Part shown: positions 45,457-56,868 of the stretch, in pieces
Layout of the letters: each line of letters opens with the position of its first letter
Numbering within the stretch: the stretch's first letter is position 1
NCBI GenBank assembly: GCA_025738555.1
Contig: JAOVFP010000008.1
Location: 4,216,001 to 4,280,000 of the forward strand
Origin: Cyathus striatus
Taxonomy: Eukaryota > Basidiomycota > Agaricomycetes > Agaricales > Nidulariaceae
Direction: 5' to 3'
DNA: 64,000 nucleotides
Made by a program: the position numbers and the translations under genes
Notes under the pieces: model-generated
Database searches by the model: none
Told to the model about the DNA's origin: nothing
Seen by the model: the letters and a program-made list of their open reading frames with translations, nothing else

Positions 45457-45887
45457 AGCGATATCTAGCAATACACACTTCCTTTACGGTACTAGCTTGA
45501 TTGACTCTGTAATATCCTTGCAACATTAGAAGATTAACTGTGTGGCTTGATGAACCCATTCGATGTTTACAAATATGTATATGAGCCCTTGCGAGGCCCC
45601 CAATTATCCATAGCACTGTGTTGCCATGGTCGTCCGCTGTATAAAGTTTGCTTATTTAAACTTGTATTTCTCTATTTACGCGTTGCGCTTGTCACGTGAC
45701 AAAAGACTTGGGTCACTGGCTTTATCCACACAGGTGACGAAGTCGAAGTCTCGAAGTTCGAGCTACTTAGCGTCCCACTGAAACATCCGTTGGGGCATTC
45801 CGGCTGCTGTTGCTGCATTACTCACCCTCCAAGCTTCAAGCTTCAAGTTCAATTTACAGGCTACCCAACTCAAGCTCTTTTTCGAGA
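45457..45887. other. Intergenic region with a GTCACGTGAC site
   Basis: Promoter of the pyruvate carrier gene. A 10-bp palindrome GTCACGTGAC lies at 45691-45700. Otherwise no gene. Confidence 0.5.
45691..45700. promoter_or_regulatory. GTCACGTGAC palindrome
   Basis: Perfect 10-bp palindrome with a CACGTG core, about 190 bp before the mitochondrial pyruvate carrier ATG; candidate bHLH site. Confidence 0.45.
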
Positions 45888-46448
45888 ATGTCCGGTGCAG
45901 CTGCTTCTGCTGGGGCCTCAAAGTTCCAAGCCTTCATGAACCATCCTGCAGGTAATCTCTGACTCCCCAGCCTCGCTTGTACGATGTATGTGATGTGCTG
46001 TGTTAATACAGGACCGAAGACCGTATTCTTCTGGGCTCCTCTTATGAAATGGTGTCTTGTGGCCGCAGGTGTCAAAGATCTCACTCGACCCGCGGACAAA
46101 CTTAGTGTCTCACAAAATCTTGGTGCGTCGTAAACCTGCTTTTAGATACTGGCGTTTTTCTCAATGCCAATGATGTAGCATTAACTGCAACAGGATTCAT
46201 CTGGGTCAGGTATTCGCTTGTTATTACTCCAGTCAATTACAGCTTGGCAGCTGTGAGTATTTCGTGTTGGCGTCCTGGATGACAGCGCTGAACATATCAT
46301 TCTTCCGCACACTAGGTCAATTTCTTTGTTGGATTGTCGGGATTGACGCAGCTGGGACGAATTGCAAAGTGTGTACCTTGTTTTAAGACCTATCGTCATT
46401 TTAATGGTTGTTAGTCATCGAAAGTTACACCCTGAAACCAAGTCTTAA
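45888..46448 (+). CDS. MPC2: Mitochondrial pyruvate carrier subunit 2
   Basis: Inner-membrane pyruvate carrier subunit (Mpc2/Mpc3 type), which works as a heterodimer with Mpc1. Joined exons give MSGAAASAGASKFQAFMNHP, PKTVFFWAPLMKWCLVAAGV, KDLTRPADKLSVSQNLALTA, TGFIWVRYSLVITPVNYSLA and AVNFFVGLSGLTQLGRIA. The motifs FFWAP-MKW, RP-D-LS-SQN and WVRYS-VI-P-N are diagnostic. The last short exon adds HRKLHPETKS. Convergent with the Apq12-like gene (77 bp between the stops). Confidence 0.92.
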
Positions 46449-46525
46449 CGAGCGTTTTTCCACATTTGATATAACCTATTCCTTCTCGAACATAATATAT
46501 ATCTTTCTAACCTCATGGAATACAT

Positions 46526-47242
46526 TCATCGTGACTGAGAATGTTTACTGTTTTTACTCTCCCGTTTGCGCTTGGTGTCTTTAGCATCCTGCGAATCTCC
46601 TACTAAAACGCCTTTCGCCGCCTTCCACCATGTCTGATCCCCCAGAATCTGTTCTCCTATGCCTGTAATGTGCTGCATAATATCCCGACCATTGATCTCG
46701 TCCCGGTTACCTTCGTGTTGATATTGCCATTCTTGATGCCTTTCGAATGAATCCCATGCTTTGGGCTTTCCGTTTCGTTGTGTAGAATGTGGCTTTCGTG
46801 TACGCAAAGAAGCTTCTTGACGTTGACCACTTATCATACTGAGTATAGATGTTATGAGGTCACGATTTCCATCGACTTGAGCGTTTCCAGCAAAATAGCC
46901 AACACTGCCAATAAGTATAGCGAGAATACTGCCCCATTTCGCAAACCAGACACTGGTGCGAATCATCCATGTCGTAGTCCTGTATAAGCTAAGGAGAGCA
47001 AGATATGCAACGAAAATGCTTATAAGGGGCGGTAAGATGGTTTGTGTGTCCCAATCACGGGGATCCCTTCCAGCGAGGGACGACAAAAGTTGGAAAGAGG
47101 CGGAGAATAGCGAAAGTGTATGAGAGAATAAGTTGACCACAATACTATAGATCGGAGGAGGCAATATGTCTTGCAAATAGTTCAACGCAGAATCCAATAC
47201 CGCAGAGAAAGAAAACGAAAAGTGAGGTTGTGATTGAGACAT
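46526..47242 (-). CDS. Apq12-like nuclear envelope/ER membrane protein
   Basis: Likely a small membrane protein of the Apq12 type, which sits in the ER and nuclear envelope and influences pore biogenesis and lipid homeostasis. Chosen start at 47242 (MSQSQPHFSFSFSAVLDSAL); the frame is also open to an ATG at 47281. Two hydrophobic segments stand out: ILPPLISIFVAYLALLSLYR, followed by TTTWMIRTSVWFAKWGSILA and ILIGSVGYFAG. The rest is a hydrophilic tail ending in KRKRESKNSKHSQSR. No introns are needed. The assignment rests on the order of the hydrophobic pair and the LP-LIS-YLALLSLYRTT-WM-R pattern, so it is tentative. Confidence 0.5.
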   Translation of the reverse strand: MSQSQPHFSFSFSAVLDSALNYLQDILPPPIYSIVVNLFSHTLSLFSASFQLLSSLAGRDPRDWDTQTILPPLISIFVAYLALLSLYRTTTWMIRTSVWFAKWGSILAILIGSVGYFAGNAQVDGNRDLITSILSMISGQRQEASLRTRKPHSTQRNGKPKAWDSFERHQEWQYQHEGNRDEINGRDIMQHITGIGEQILGDQTWWKAAKGVLVGDSQDAKDTKRKRESKNSKHSQSR

Positions 47243-47671
47243 GTCTAAAAGACACTGTAATTTAAACAATGATGAATGCATGTCGATGAGACTTCAAGCC
47301 AGCTTCAACGTTCAACGTACAGGAGACCCACCAGCTTAATAACACTCTCGGAATATATAATACGGAATAGGAGGCTGATACAGATTCAATGTTCAGGAGA
47401 AATGAACGAGGACTGACTTCGACTCGAGGACTTGATGAGTGCCACTATACAGACTTAAGGTTACAGCATAATGTTGGCGAGAGTAATGTATATCACGAAG
47501 GCTGTACTAAACCCTTACGGATTTATTATATAATTTATCAATACAATTATCCATTCTAATAGCATAGAATCTGTACTGCACCCTGGTCCCTTTTACTGAG
47601 CATCAACACATTAATTCTCATAAATATCCAGGCTCCTAAAACCATCCTCTCGCCTCGCTCGAATGGCCTTA
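47243..47671. other. Intergenic region with an isolated Mutator-like end
   Basis: No gene. At 47629-47644 the sequence CAGGCTCCTAAAACCA repeats the first 16 bases of the Mutator-like element's terminus at 16203 (after MITE removal); see the repeat entry. Confidence 0.5.
47629..47644. repeat. Solo terminus of the 16.2-kb Mutator-like family
   Basis: Sixteen bases identical to the element end (CAGGCTCCTAAAACCA), continuing with a looser match (CTCTCG-TC). I found no matching right end or 9-bp duplication nearby, so this looks like a relic of a deleted copy. Confidence 0.55.
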
Positions 47672-48045
47672 CATAAGAGACAGCTACAAGAACAAACAAA
47701 ACGTAGCGGCCAAACTCGCGAGGGAGAGGCTGGCAAACATTGTAACCGGGGATCTCGGTGACGTGACAATACCTCGCTTAGAAAAATGTCCAATTTCACC
47801 AAAATTTCACACAGCAATAAATTCTCGCTTCCATAGAAATTGATGACGAGGGATGTGGTAATCGAAGAGGCTCATTTGGCAGTGATACCATAAGAGAACT
47901 TTCCTATCACTTAAATGTCGGCAACTCAAGGAGATTGGCAATCCATTGAAGTCTTTAGGAGTCCCACACTATCTCTGGTATATTTTCTGAGCGTAGAAAC
48001 AGTTTGGCCGCTACGTTTTGTTTGTTCTTGTAGCTGTCTCTTATG
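47672..48045. mobile_element. 374-bp MITE with 45-bp inverted ends
   Basis: Perfect 45-bp inverted ends (47672-47716 and 48001-48045), starting CATAAGAGACAGCTACAAGA. TA flanks both ends (47670-47671; 48046-48047), as for Tc1/mariner-type insertions. No coding capacity. It differs from the MITE at 16213. Confidence 0.85.
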
Positions 48046-48546
48046 TATAATATAAAAATTATTATTTTGTATAAATACGTATATCATCAATCATTACATA
48101 ATCATCAATCAGATGGCACTGTTTCGTTTCATCTCGCTTGACACTTTCTCTGGTCCGAGTGAATGTTGTGACGTGGACTTCCATCTTGTGACAGTAGATA
48201 TTCAAATATAGTCTGCCCTGATTTATCTCAAGATAGAAAGTAAGAATTGGGGTGCATCTTGTTTTAGCCAATCGGATTAGTCAGGAGAAGGTGGAAATTT
48301 CCGCGGCTTAGATACGGCTTTTACTATTCCAGGCTGCCCATTACTATGCCGAGAGATGCCAATAAGTTACATCTACCGCGACGCATACAAATACATAACA
48401 ACAATATCACGTATAAGTTCCCTCCTGAAGTTCAGGTTGCACCTACTTTAGAACCTTCAACTTTCTCTCAGTCAAGCTTACTCTTTCTCTCCCTCTCCCT
48501 TCGCCCCCTTCTTGTTCATTATATCGGAGCTTCCTTTATATTTATC
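48046..48546. other. Intergenic region
   Basis: Promoter of the small Cys-containing protein. An ATCATCAATCA motif occurs twice (48083-48093 and 48101-48111). An open frame from 48346 covers the leader but has no family signature. Confidence 0.4.
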
Positions 48547-49212
48547 ATGGCTCTTAAGAGAAAGTTCGACGTTGAAGTTGATGATGCCCCCATTGTATGT
48601 CTCTATTTCTCTATTCTCGTTCTTGTTCTAACATGCATGTTGCTCTTAGTGTTCAAAACAGCTTAAGCTTATTCCATTTCCAAACACAGAGCCTGACGAC
48701 GATGTTGCCATGTCTGAAGCTGAGCCTTTATACCCCGACATTCATCATGCACGCATTTCGTCAAATGCTAGCGCCATATCTTCTAATGCATCTTCGTCTC
48801 CTACAAACTCACGTACGTGTTGTATTTTATATTCACGTAAGATTTATTTTTAAATTTCGAATTTGTTTTAGCCGCCTATCCTATATTTGATCTATATCCT
48901 ATTGAAAACTCGGTAGACGCTAACGGTCAAAACTACTCATCTCATTCTACCCAATTTCCTCCTAGCATCGGACTTTTGCAGCCAACTAGTTCTTTTTCCC
49001 ATCACGGGTAGGTTTGTCGTGTTATTGTCAAAATTTTATTGCTCTCAGGAGGGCTGACGATGAATTGGTTCTCCAAAAATGTTTTCAGGTCAGGATGTAC
49101 TCAAATTCCTAAATTACGGGTGGCTTGCGCTACTGGTGTAAATGGTCAAAGAACAATGTGGAGCTTTTGCGAGCAATGTGGCGCAATATCAATGGTTCAA
49201 AGTTTCGACTAA
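48547..49212 (+). CDS. Small unrecognised protein with C-terminal Cys motif
   Basis: Four exons; start at 48547 (MALKRKFDVEVDDAPI). The middle is Asp/Ser-rich and acidic (NTEPDDDVAMSEAEPLYPD). After the last intron (acceptor at 49089, giving SGCTQIPKLRVACATG) the C-terminus reads RTMWSFCEQCGAISMVQSFD and stops at 49212. Cys residues are spaced C-x9-C and C-x2-C with about 15 residues between the pairs, which could bind zinc. The basic KRK at the start could be nuclear targeting. I cannot name the family. Confidence 0.6.
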
Positions 49213-49650
49213 CTGGTGGCAATATTGGCTCCGAATCCGTTCGACGGTCACAACAGCAATCTTTTTGGCGGTCATCGAATTACTGGATACGTTCGACACT
49301 GCAATTCCTGATATTGTTATTACTGCTTTCGCTTCTACTTCATCTTCACTTCGGCGACACCTTACCCACACGACAAACTTTCTCCCCCTCATCGTCGAGC
49401 TCATTTCAATATCTTCTCGCCAACATTGCGTCGTCGGTTATCACAACTTTCTCTTTGGTTTGCCTAGTTTATGCTGTTGTCGCGCCAAAATACTCTGCTA
49501 CTTTCATAGCTCACTCCGATTATTCTGATATACGTCCAACGTACATCCCGAACATTCTCCCGGCCGTCTTTTATCTTGTTTGTGGTTCTCGTCTACCTGT
49601 ACATATGATATGTTATAAATGCTGTATATTATGAGTATGATGCGTCTACC
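49213..49650. other. 3' flank of the small protein, left of the hAT-like element
   Basis: Overlapping open frames (49125-49634 and others) are shadows of the upstream exon continued into T-rich sequence. No gene seen. Confidence 0.45.
49643..49650. repeat. 8-bp target-site duplication, left copy
   Basis: CGTCTACC just before the left end AGGACCCCCG of the hAT-like element; repeated at 51117-51124. Confidence 0.85.
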
Positions 49651-51116
49651 AGGACCCCCGAAAATCCCTATGAAAGTTAGATCCTGGAAAAAATTATTCT
49701 TGTCCGGATTGAGTTTCCAAAATTTCGCAAATTTTGTCCGGATAGCATCTATATCCACGCCAGGGACCCTAGATTGTGCTATTTTACCAAATTTGCTTTT
49801 GTTTTTTGGCGAAATATAGCTTCCGGGGAACCTTGAGTATTGATAGAGTGTGTATTTTAGCGAGTCGAGTACAGGAATCTACCTAAAGAGACATAAAGCT
49901 GCAGTTAATGCAATGTACTACTAGTCTTCATCATCAGAATTGTGCCCGTTTTATCCTTGAGTATTGAAAACAAATTGAAAATCTTCAGTGTGCCCATAGT
50001 GGAAAATGCTCTTTTCCTCCAAAACGTTGGTCCACCGATGATTGACAGCCACCAAACCATGCAGGATCAAAGGCCTTTTTCAACTGAGAAAGTTGTTCCA
50101 GGGGAGGGATAGGGTGTTTAAAAATAATACTGGGGTTGCTTGAAGGAAGACTATTACTGTAGCAGTCAGATGAGTTGTACAACAGCAATTCACTTGATGT
50201 ATAGGGACCGAAAAAGAGAGGAGATCGTAGACTGAAGCTGTATCGCATAAAAGAAGCTCATTCTTAGCTTCTAAAGGAATAGCTTGTGTTCGACGGCTTT
50301 GACAATGAAGTCTGGCACATCTGAAGCCGGAAATGGCTTTTCGTAATCAATCCAATCGGATTCGCGAAATTCTCAATAATCTTCATCAATTATAATACAA
50401 TTGTCCATAGCAAATTGCAAAATATCGAAGGGACGACTTTGAGACTTTGAGTTGGTGATCCAAAGCGGCGATGAATAGCAAGCGGGTGGTTTTTAGCGGG
50501 TGATTTCTAAGACAAAATAATGAGTATTAGAGATTTGGATAGAGGATAGAGGATGTGAAATGTCAAAGGGAACTGCAAGATAGGTACAGTAGCGGTAATG
50601 AACACTTTACAAACTGAGGATGAAATAAGGAACTTCAGGTCGAGTATGAGAGACAGAGTATTGAATTCAAGTTGCTGCAGAGCAGATATAATAATTTATA
50701 TGTAATGAAAGGACCTAAATGCTGTACGGTACAATGGAGTTAAGCGACCGTGCTCAGACAAAGAATGAGAAATCCAACATAGCCTGAAAGAATGAAAATG
50801 AAAACCTAATAATTTCATTGAGTTGAAGAGCGGCTTGCCCAAGCTCTGGGTGGCGGGACTCGGAGTGTTGGATAGCAGTGTCATATTTACTACTGTTGAA
50901 TATCGGTTCAGTCCCTGTGGACGTCCATTTGAAGGAAAGTGCAAGGAGGGTTTTCGGAGACCGGAAATTTTTACAGCGGCATGGCAAAAATTAAGTAATG
51001 TCGATGTCACCTACCGGGTCATTTTTGTCCGGATAGGTGATCAAAGAATGTTGGTCTCCAGCCCCCAAGAGTGTCCGGATTGGCATCTATGTGTGGTAGA
51101 GATTTTCGGGGGTCCT
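49651..51116. mobile_element. Non-autonomous hAT-like element (8-bp target duplication)
   Basis: 1,466 bp with perfect 16-bp inverted ends AGGACCCCCGAAAATC (49651-49666 and 51101-51116), flanked by the 8-bp direct repeat CGTCTACC. Eight-base duplications with short inverted ends are characteristic of hAT transposons. Near both ends a TCCGGAT motif recurs (49703-49709, 49737-49743, 51028-51034, 51074-51080), like the subterminal binding sites of hAT transposases. No transposase frame. One minus-strand open frame (49985-50248) has a protein-like composition. Confidence 0.83.
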
Positions 51117-51124
51117 CGTCTACC
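51117..51124. repeat. 8-bp target-site duplication, right copy
   Basis: CGTCTACC right after the element's outer end, identical to 49643-49650. Confidence 0.85.
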
Positions 51125-51735
51125 GAAGTGATTTTACGATGTGTCAGATACGTCTGCGACTTTTGTAATGTTCACGTAAGTATACATCGGCAATTCTCGC
51201 ACATTTTACAATGGCGTCATTGTTGATTAGACGACTTAGATTGTTGTACTCGGAGGCTTTCTCTTCACAATCTCTTCAAGTTCAACGTTATTCAATCTAA
51301 ATTCAACCATGTTTTCATGCTTGAACTAACTATAGCAGGCTACAGTACTAACGTCACAAGCACAACAACAAATTGGTTCAGTGATGTTTATGATGTAAAA
51401 GCAAAGGTATGAGTATATGAAGTAAGATTTCACGTCGTCAATCCTCAGGCCTCAGCGCTCAGCGCTCAGCACTGAGCACACTGACACGCACATCTCGTAC
51501 AGGTCAACTACAGGCTACCATACACAAGTGCCGGGTACCCTTATGGGGCCATCTGAATCATAATTCCGGCTGGTACGAATCTCACCAACTCCACTTTCTC
51601 CACTGTTTCCTAAAAATACATCTAATTTGGAGCATCACTCGGTATCTTCACGTTTCAAGCGCTACTAAAGCCATTATAAAAGAGCAAATAAACGACGTTT
51701 ATGGTTCCCCACTCTCAAACTACCAGCAATCTCCA
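51125..51735. other. Intergenic region before the transporter
   Basis: No coding region. A CTCAG-based self-complementary stretch (GCCTCAGCGCTCAGCGCTCA near 51451) is present. A leader C/T run precedes the ATG. Confidence 0.45.
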
Positions 51736-54634
51736 ATGGACTATACACGCTCGTCATCCTCATCTCCAAGTACGGGAAAAGGCAGAGAAGCAACTGTTTC
51801 AGAAAAAAGGGCGCATATTTCTCATTTTGAGCATGCCCACCGTTCGAGTCAACTATCAGCTGCTGGTTCGGCCGAAGACATCAATGCTAAATTAGCCAAT
51901 CCTCTTGCAGGAATATCTCACGAACAGCTCATCTTGGACGCAGCAGCTTTTGCAAAATTGCACGGGCTAGGCAAACATGTTGAACTATTTCAAAAAGGCG
52001 CTTTGGTTGCTCAGGACCCCTTGAAGTTTGATGCCCTTTCTCTTCTGACGTCGGAAGACAAAGAAATTCTTCGAAGTGAACTTTCTAATAGGTGGAAGCA
52101 ACCCAAGATGTTATATTATCTGGTTATTCTGTGCTCAGGTGCGTTATAGTGATTACATTTAAGGCGTTAATATCAGGTATGAGCCTGATTTATGGATGGT
52201 TTAGTCGCGGCCGCAGTACAAGGGGTGATACTTGAATCATTCACTCCTGTTATAGCGATACTAACGAGGGTGCGAGATAGATGGACGAAACGGTTATCAA
52301 CGGGGCCAACTTGTTCTATCCGCAACAATTTGGCATTGATCCGAAGTCGCCAGGTAACGAAAGTCGGAATCAGTGGTTGATGGGACTTGTTGGTTCTGCA
52401 CCATACGTAGGTGTTTTTGTTTGTTATGCTCGTAAGCGACACTGACCAAGCATCCAGCTGTGTTGCGCAGTGTTTGGGTGTTGGTTAACAGACCCAGTGA
52501 GGTAGTGCGACTTCACGTTACATTCTTCTAATAGCTATTTAGCTCAACCGCTGGTTGGGACGGAGGGGAACTATTTTTGTTACTGCCACATTTTCGTTCC
52601 TAACATGCATATGGCAAGGCCTAACAAATTCATGGCAACATCTTTTTGTCGCTCGTTTCTTCCTTGGCATCGGGATTGGACCCAAAAGCTCCACAGTACC
52701 TGTTTATGCAGCTGAATGTAAGTGATGGTGCGAGATCACCTATGTGGTTACTGATTTCTACCTCAAGGTGCGCCCCCTGCAATCCGCGGTGCTCTGGTTA
52801 TGATGTGGTAAGTATCAATTGTATGAATTACACTGCTTGCACCTGACACAGGGCTTCAACCTTGTAGGCAGACTTGGACTGCATTTGGAATTATGCTTGG
52901 CTTCGTATCTGATTTAATATTCTTTCGCGTTCCTAATAAACCGCATGTGACTGGTCTGAACTGGCGTCTCATGCTTGCAAGTGTGCGTAAACATTTAAGG
53001 TTATAAGATCATTAATAAGTCTCAAACTCATCAACAGGCGGGTGCGCCTGCTCTTCTTATCATGACTCAGGTTTTTTTCTGTCCCGAGTCTCCAAGATGG
53101 TATATTTCGAAGGGTAAATACGCCCAAGCTTATGACTCTTTACTCAGTCTACGAAATCACCCCTTACAAGCTGCTCGTGACTTGTATTGTCTGTATCTTC
53201 CTATACATCGTTCCAGCCATATCTAATCTACTTCATTCAGATATGCATATTCTTCTTGAAGAAGAAAAAAAGATCCAGCACAATCGAAATCGTTTTTTAG
53301 AATTATTCACTGTGCCTCGTAATCGACGCGCAACTTTGGCCTCATTCATTGTTATGTTTTTGTAAGTAATGATCTGCACAATAGATGTTTTATGCTTAAG
53401 CCTTTTTCCAGGCAACAATTGTTCGTAATTTCGTCACTTCAACCATGTCCATATAAATATTTACTTTCGTAAATACCCCGTAGCTGCGGGGTTAACGTGA
53501 TAGCTTATTACTCTGTACGTTTCACTTCAAGTATCTGAGTGACAGAGACTTTGCTCACTCTTTAAAAGGCAACAATATTTAGTGAAGCAAATTTTAATGA
53601 AACACAAGCACTTTTAGCATCATTCGGATTTGGAGCCATAAATTTTGTATTTGCATTTCCAGCAATATACACCATAGACACCTTCGGGCGTCGAAATCTC
53701 CTGCTAACAACATTTCCTCTTATGGCGGTGTTTCTTCTTATGACTGGTTTTGCCTTGTAGGTTCCATACATGTTTAGTGGGTTCACTGCGCTCAATTAAT
53801 GTACCACTAGCTGGATCCCGCAAGATAATAAAGCACACCTCGCAGTTGTTGCTCTTGGGATATACTTATTTGGAATGGCTTATTCTCCGGGTGAAGGACC
53901 GGTACCATTTACGGTAAGCTTCATTATGTAGTGCTGCTCGTTGCTTAAAACGACCAATATTGTCAGTATTCTGCGGAAGCTTTTCCGCTTTATGTTCGTG
54001 ATATAGGTTTGCGAGCCTATATTTACAATATCTTCAGACTTCTAATAGTAGAATATAGGGATGAGTGCGGCAACTGCTGTGTTATGGTTCTTGTAAGCAC
54101 CTTCATTGCTGGTTGTATCGAACCACAAGTGAGATGAATATCCTACAGCAACTTCGTTATATCAATTACTTTCCCTCGTTTACTTGGCGCATTTAAGCCA
54201 CAAGGTGAGTTGACACCAACTGCCTAGCACTCATATAATTAGAAAGCTCCTTATTGACTATGATGAAAGGTGTTTTTGGATGGTATGCTGCATGGAAGTA
54301 AGTGCTCCGCTGATCCAAATTTTTATTAGTATTTATTTGTTTATTTATTTACGCTACAGCATAATTGGCTTCTTTGCAGTACTACTGTTCGTCCCTGAAA
54401 CGAAGGCATTGTCTTTGGAAGAGTTGGACCAAGGTAAGTATACTGATTGTAACGGAATAATATCTATATGTGTATCTGATTTTTTTTGTCGAATTAGTGT
54501 TCAGTGTGCCAACTCATATTCATGCGTCATATCAGCTGAGGTCTTTTACATGGAGAATTAGAAAGTATGTGTTGCGAAAGAACGAGGGTGATTTTCCACC
54601 TCTGTACTCACACAAGGGTGTGGCAAAGGTATGA
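51736..54634 (+). CDS. MFS sugar/polyol transporter
   Basis: Twelve-helix major-facilitator transporter of the sugar porter family, with an unusually long cytosolic N-terminus (about 110 residues from [10 protein letters not shown]). Joined exons read [144 protein letters not shown] and [15 protein letters not shown]. These are the canonical GRR, PESPR, QQ-GVN, PAE and PETK motifs. At least ten short introns are needed; two close introns at about 53412-53550 rebuild QQFCGVN. Substrate (hexose, myo-inositol or another polyol) cannot be told from sequence. The stop is placed at 54634 (after KGVAKV), but one further exon is possible. Confidence 0.85.
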
Positions 54635-55444
54635 TGAATACAGTACCGATGCAGCGCAGTACCCAACCAGTACCAAACGAAATTGTAAATTTGTTGTAAA
54701 TTGTAGTATCAAACTTGTATGTGATAATAAGTATAGATGCATTTCGTGTTCAGGAAATTACGTAAGAACATACAATGTATACAGACTTTTTTTTTTTTTT
54801 TTTGAAAGAAAAAATTCTAGTTCATGTTGAGTTTATTTTGAGTAGTCGGTTACAACGATTGTAAGTTGTAACCTGAGGCCTGAGGCCTGAATGTTGCTCA
54901 GACCAAACCTCGGCTGTAAAGCTCAATACTACTTACACTACATACAACATTATTGAAATTTATACATACGTACTAAGTACTACTATCAACTTGATCAACT
55001 AACTTGCGAGCAGCATTGAAATGGCTTCTCCACTTCGTGTGGCATGCGAAGTACTAATTCAACTTGAATTCAACTTGCATTATTTATGTATGTCATAATT
55101 CTTATTGCTTCTTGCGATTACTTTTCAACGTTCAATTTCGTTAGCTATGTTTTTGTATCATTCGTTTTGCATTCGTTCTGAATCTGAGCTCGTGAAGTAG
55201 AGCTATTGGGTGCCACTCAGTGGTGGACTCTGCCGGCTGTCACCGGCTCTAGGTATTATTTACAATAATTATTTACTTGGCCTTCCGTATACAGAACTGT
55301 TGGACAACTATAAGTCTTAACAAGCTTAACCTGCTGCAGTTACGCCTGTGCATTATTCCCTTCCATACTACTTACTTACTAACATCGGAAGGAACAATCA
55401 ATAACCTTTTGTATTTTACACACGAAGACCTTACTGAAACACAT
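54635..55444. other. Intergenic region
   Basis: No gene. Contains a T run of about 18 (54786-54803) and a short CCTGAGG direct repeat near 54873. Upstream part of the WD40 gene promoter at the right. Confidence 0.45.
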
Positions 55445-56868
55445 ATGACTCAAACGACACTACTGCAGTTTGAAGCTCCTTGTAAGCTTCCTTCGCTCGG
55501 TCAAATTGTATTGGTTTAACTATATCCTAGGGCCTGTTCATAGCCTTGACTGGTGTAAAACACCTGCAGCTGGTCAATCGCGACCACGATCATCATTTCG
55601 ATTAGGAATCGCATCATTCACAGAGAATTATCAAAACCAGATAGCGGTAGTTGGATTACAAGACGAGCGTGTGCTTGTGGAAGATGACTATAACGATTAT
55701 CCTGACTTTGTAACTCTCTGCGACGCCTATCATGGATACCCTGCCACAAGTCTCCAATGGCAGCCTGCGTCAGCTTTAAATCATCCATGGTCACAGAAAG
55801 GCACGACTACCGAGCTTCTTGCTACAACAGGAGATGCGCTGAGAATTTGGGAATATAATGCTGATGGACCAGCTCCTGTGTCGAGTTACGTCGGTAGGCA
55901 GTCCAACAATTCTACTGGACATAGCTTGACTATGAAGGCGGCTTTATCTGGGGTAGGTGATATTCAATGTCATGTCGTGTATATTGACTTCCTTTAGCAA
56001 TCTAAAGTCCAGAGTCAATCTAATGGTGCGCCTCTCACCAATTTCTCATGGAACGAAAAGGCCCCCAGTATGATCGTGACCTCTTCTATCGATACAACGT
56101 GTACTGTTTGGAATATCGACACTGCTACAGCCATTACACAGCTTATTGCCCACGATCGGGAAGTCTACGATGTGGCTTGGTTACCGGGCTCAACTGATAT
56201 CTTCGTATCTGTCGGTGCAGATGGAAGCCTGCGTGCGTTTGACTTGCGAAGTCTTGAACATTCAACGATCTTGTACGAAACGCCTGCCCCGAAGAATATT
56301 CCTCCACCTTCTGCTTCACCTTCTGCTTCCGCAAGGCCTCCTACTTCGCCGCTACTGAGAATATCTTTCAACCCCTCCGATTCCAATTACATGTCAACAT
56401 TTCACATGGATGGTTCCGAAGTGCAGATACTAGATATGCGAAGTCCCGGACAACCAGTGATTGAACTCCGTGGTCATCATGGTCCTATTAATGCTCTTGG
56501 CTGGAGCTCTTCATCTGAACACCCGCTATTAGCTACTGCAGGTATGTAATGTCTTTGCAGCATAGATTAGTGTACTAATGAATAGCGAAGGTGATGATTG
56601 TCAGGTCCTTCTATGGGATCTAGTGAATTATACACAGTCTGCTGCTTCCCCGCGAAGTGCAGGATCCCGACTTAATTCTCCACGCCCTGACGCAAAAAAG
56701 AAAGTGGTAACTGAGCCTGTAATGGCATATACAGCACCGGGTCAGGTTACCAACGTCGCATGGTCTCCTGTAATCCAAGGAATGTCCATAAACACTGGAT
56801 ATTCAACCGCTACCGGAGAATGGCTTGCAATTACGTCCGGGAAATCGGTTAAGGCATTGAAGATTTAA
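55445..56868 (+). CDS. WD40 adaptor of the DCAF7/WDR68 family
   Basis: Seven-bladed WD40 scaffold, homologous to DCAF7 (WDR68/HAN11) and plant TTG1, which binds DYRK kinases and Cul4-DDB1. Start at 55445 (MTQTTLLQFEAP), spliced to WPVHSLDWC. Characteristic blocks are LGIASFTENYQNQIAVVGLQ, HGYPATSLQWQP, TTGDALRIWEY, LTNFSWNEKAPSMIVTSSID, TTCTVWNIDTATAITQLIAH, DREVYDVAWLPGSTDIFVSV, GADGSLRAFDLRSLEHSTIL, and PINALGWSSSSEHPLLATAG before DDCQVLLWDL. Two to three short introns. A Pro/Ser loop (PPPSASPSASARPPTSP) lies between blades 4 and 5, longer than in animals. Ends SGKSVKALKI. The strong match leaves little doubt about the family. Confidence 0.9.
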
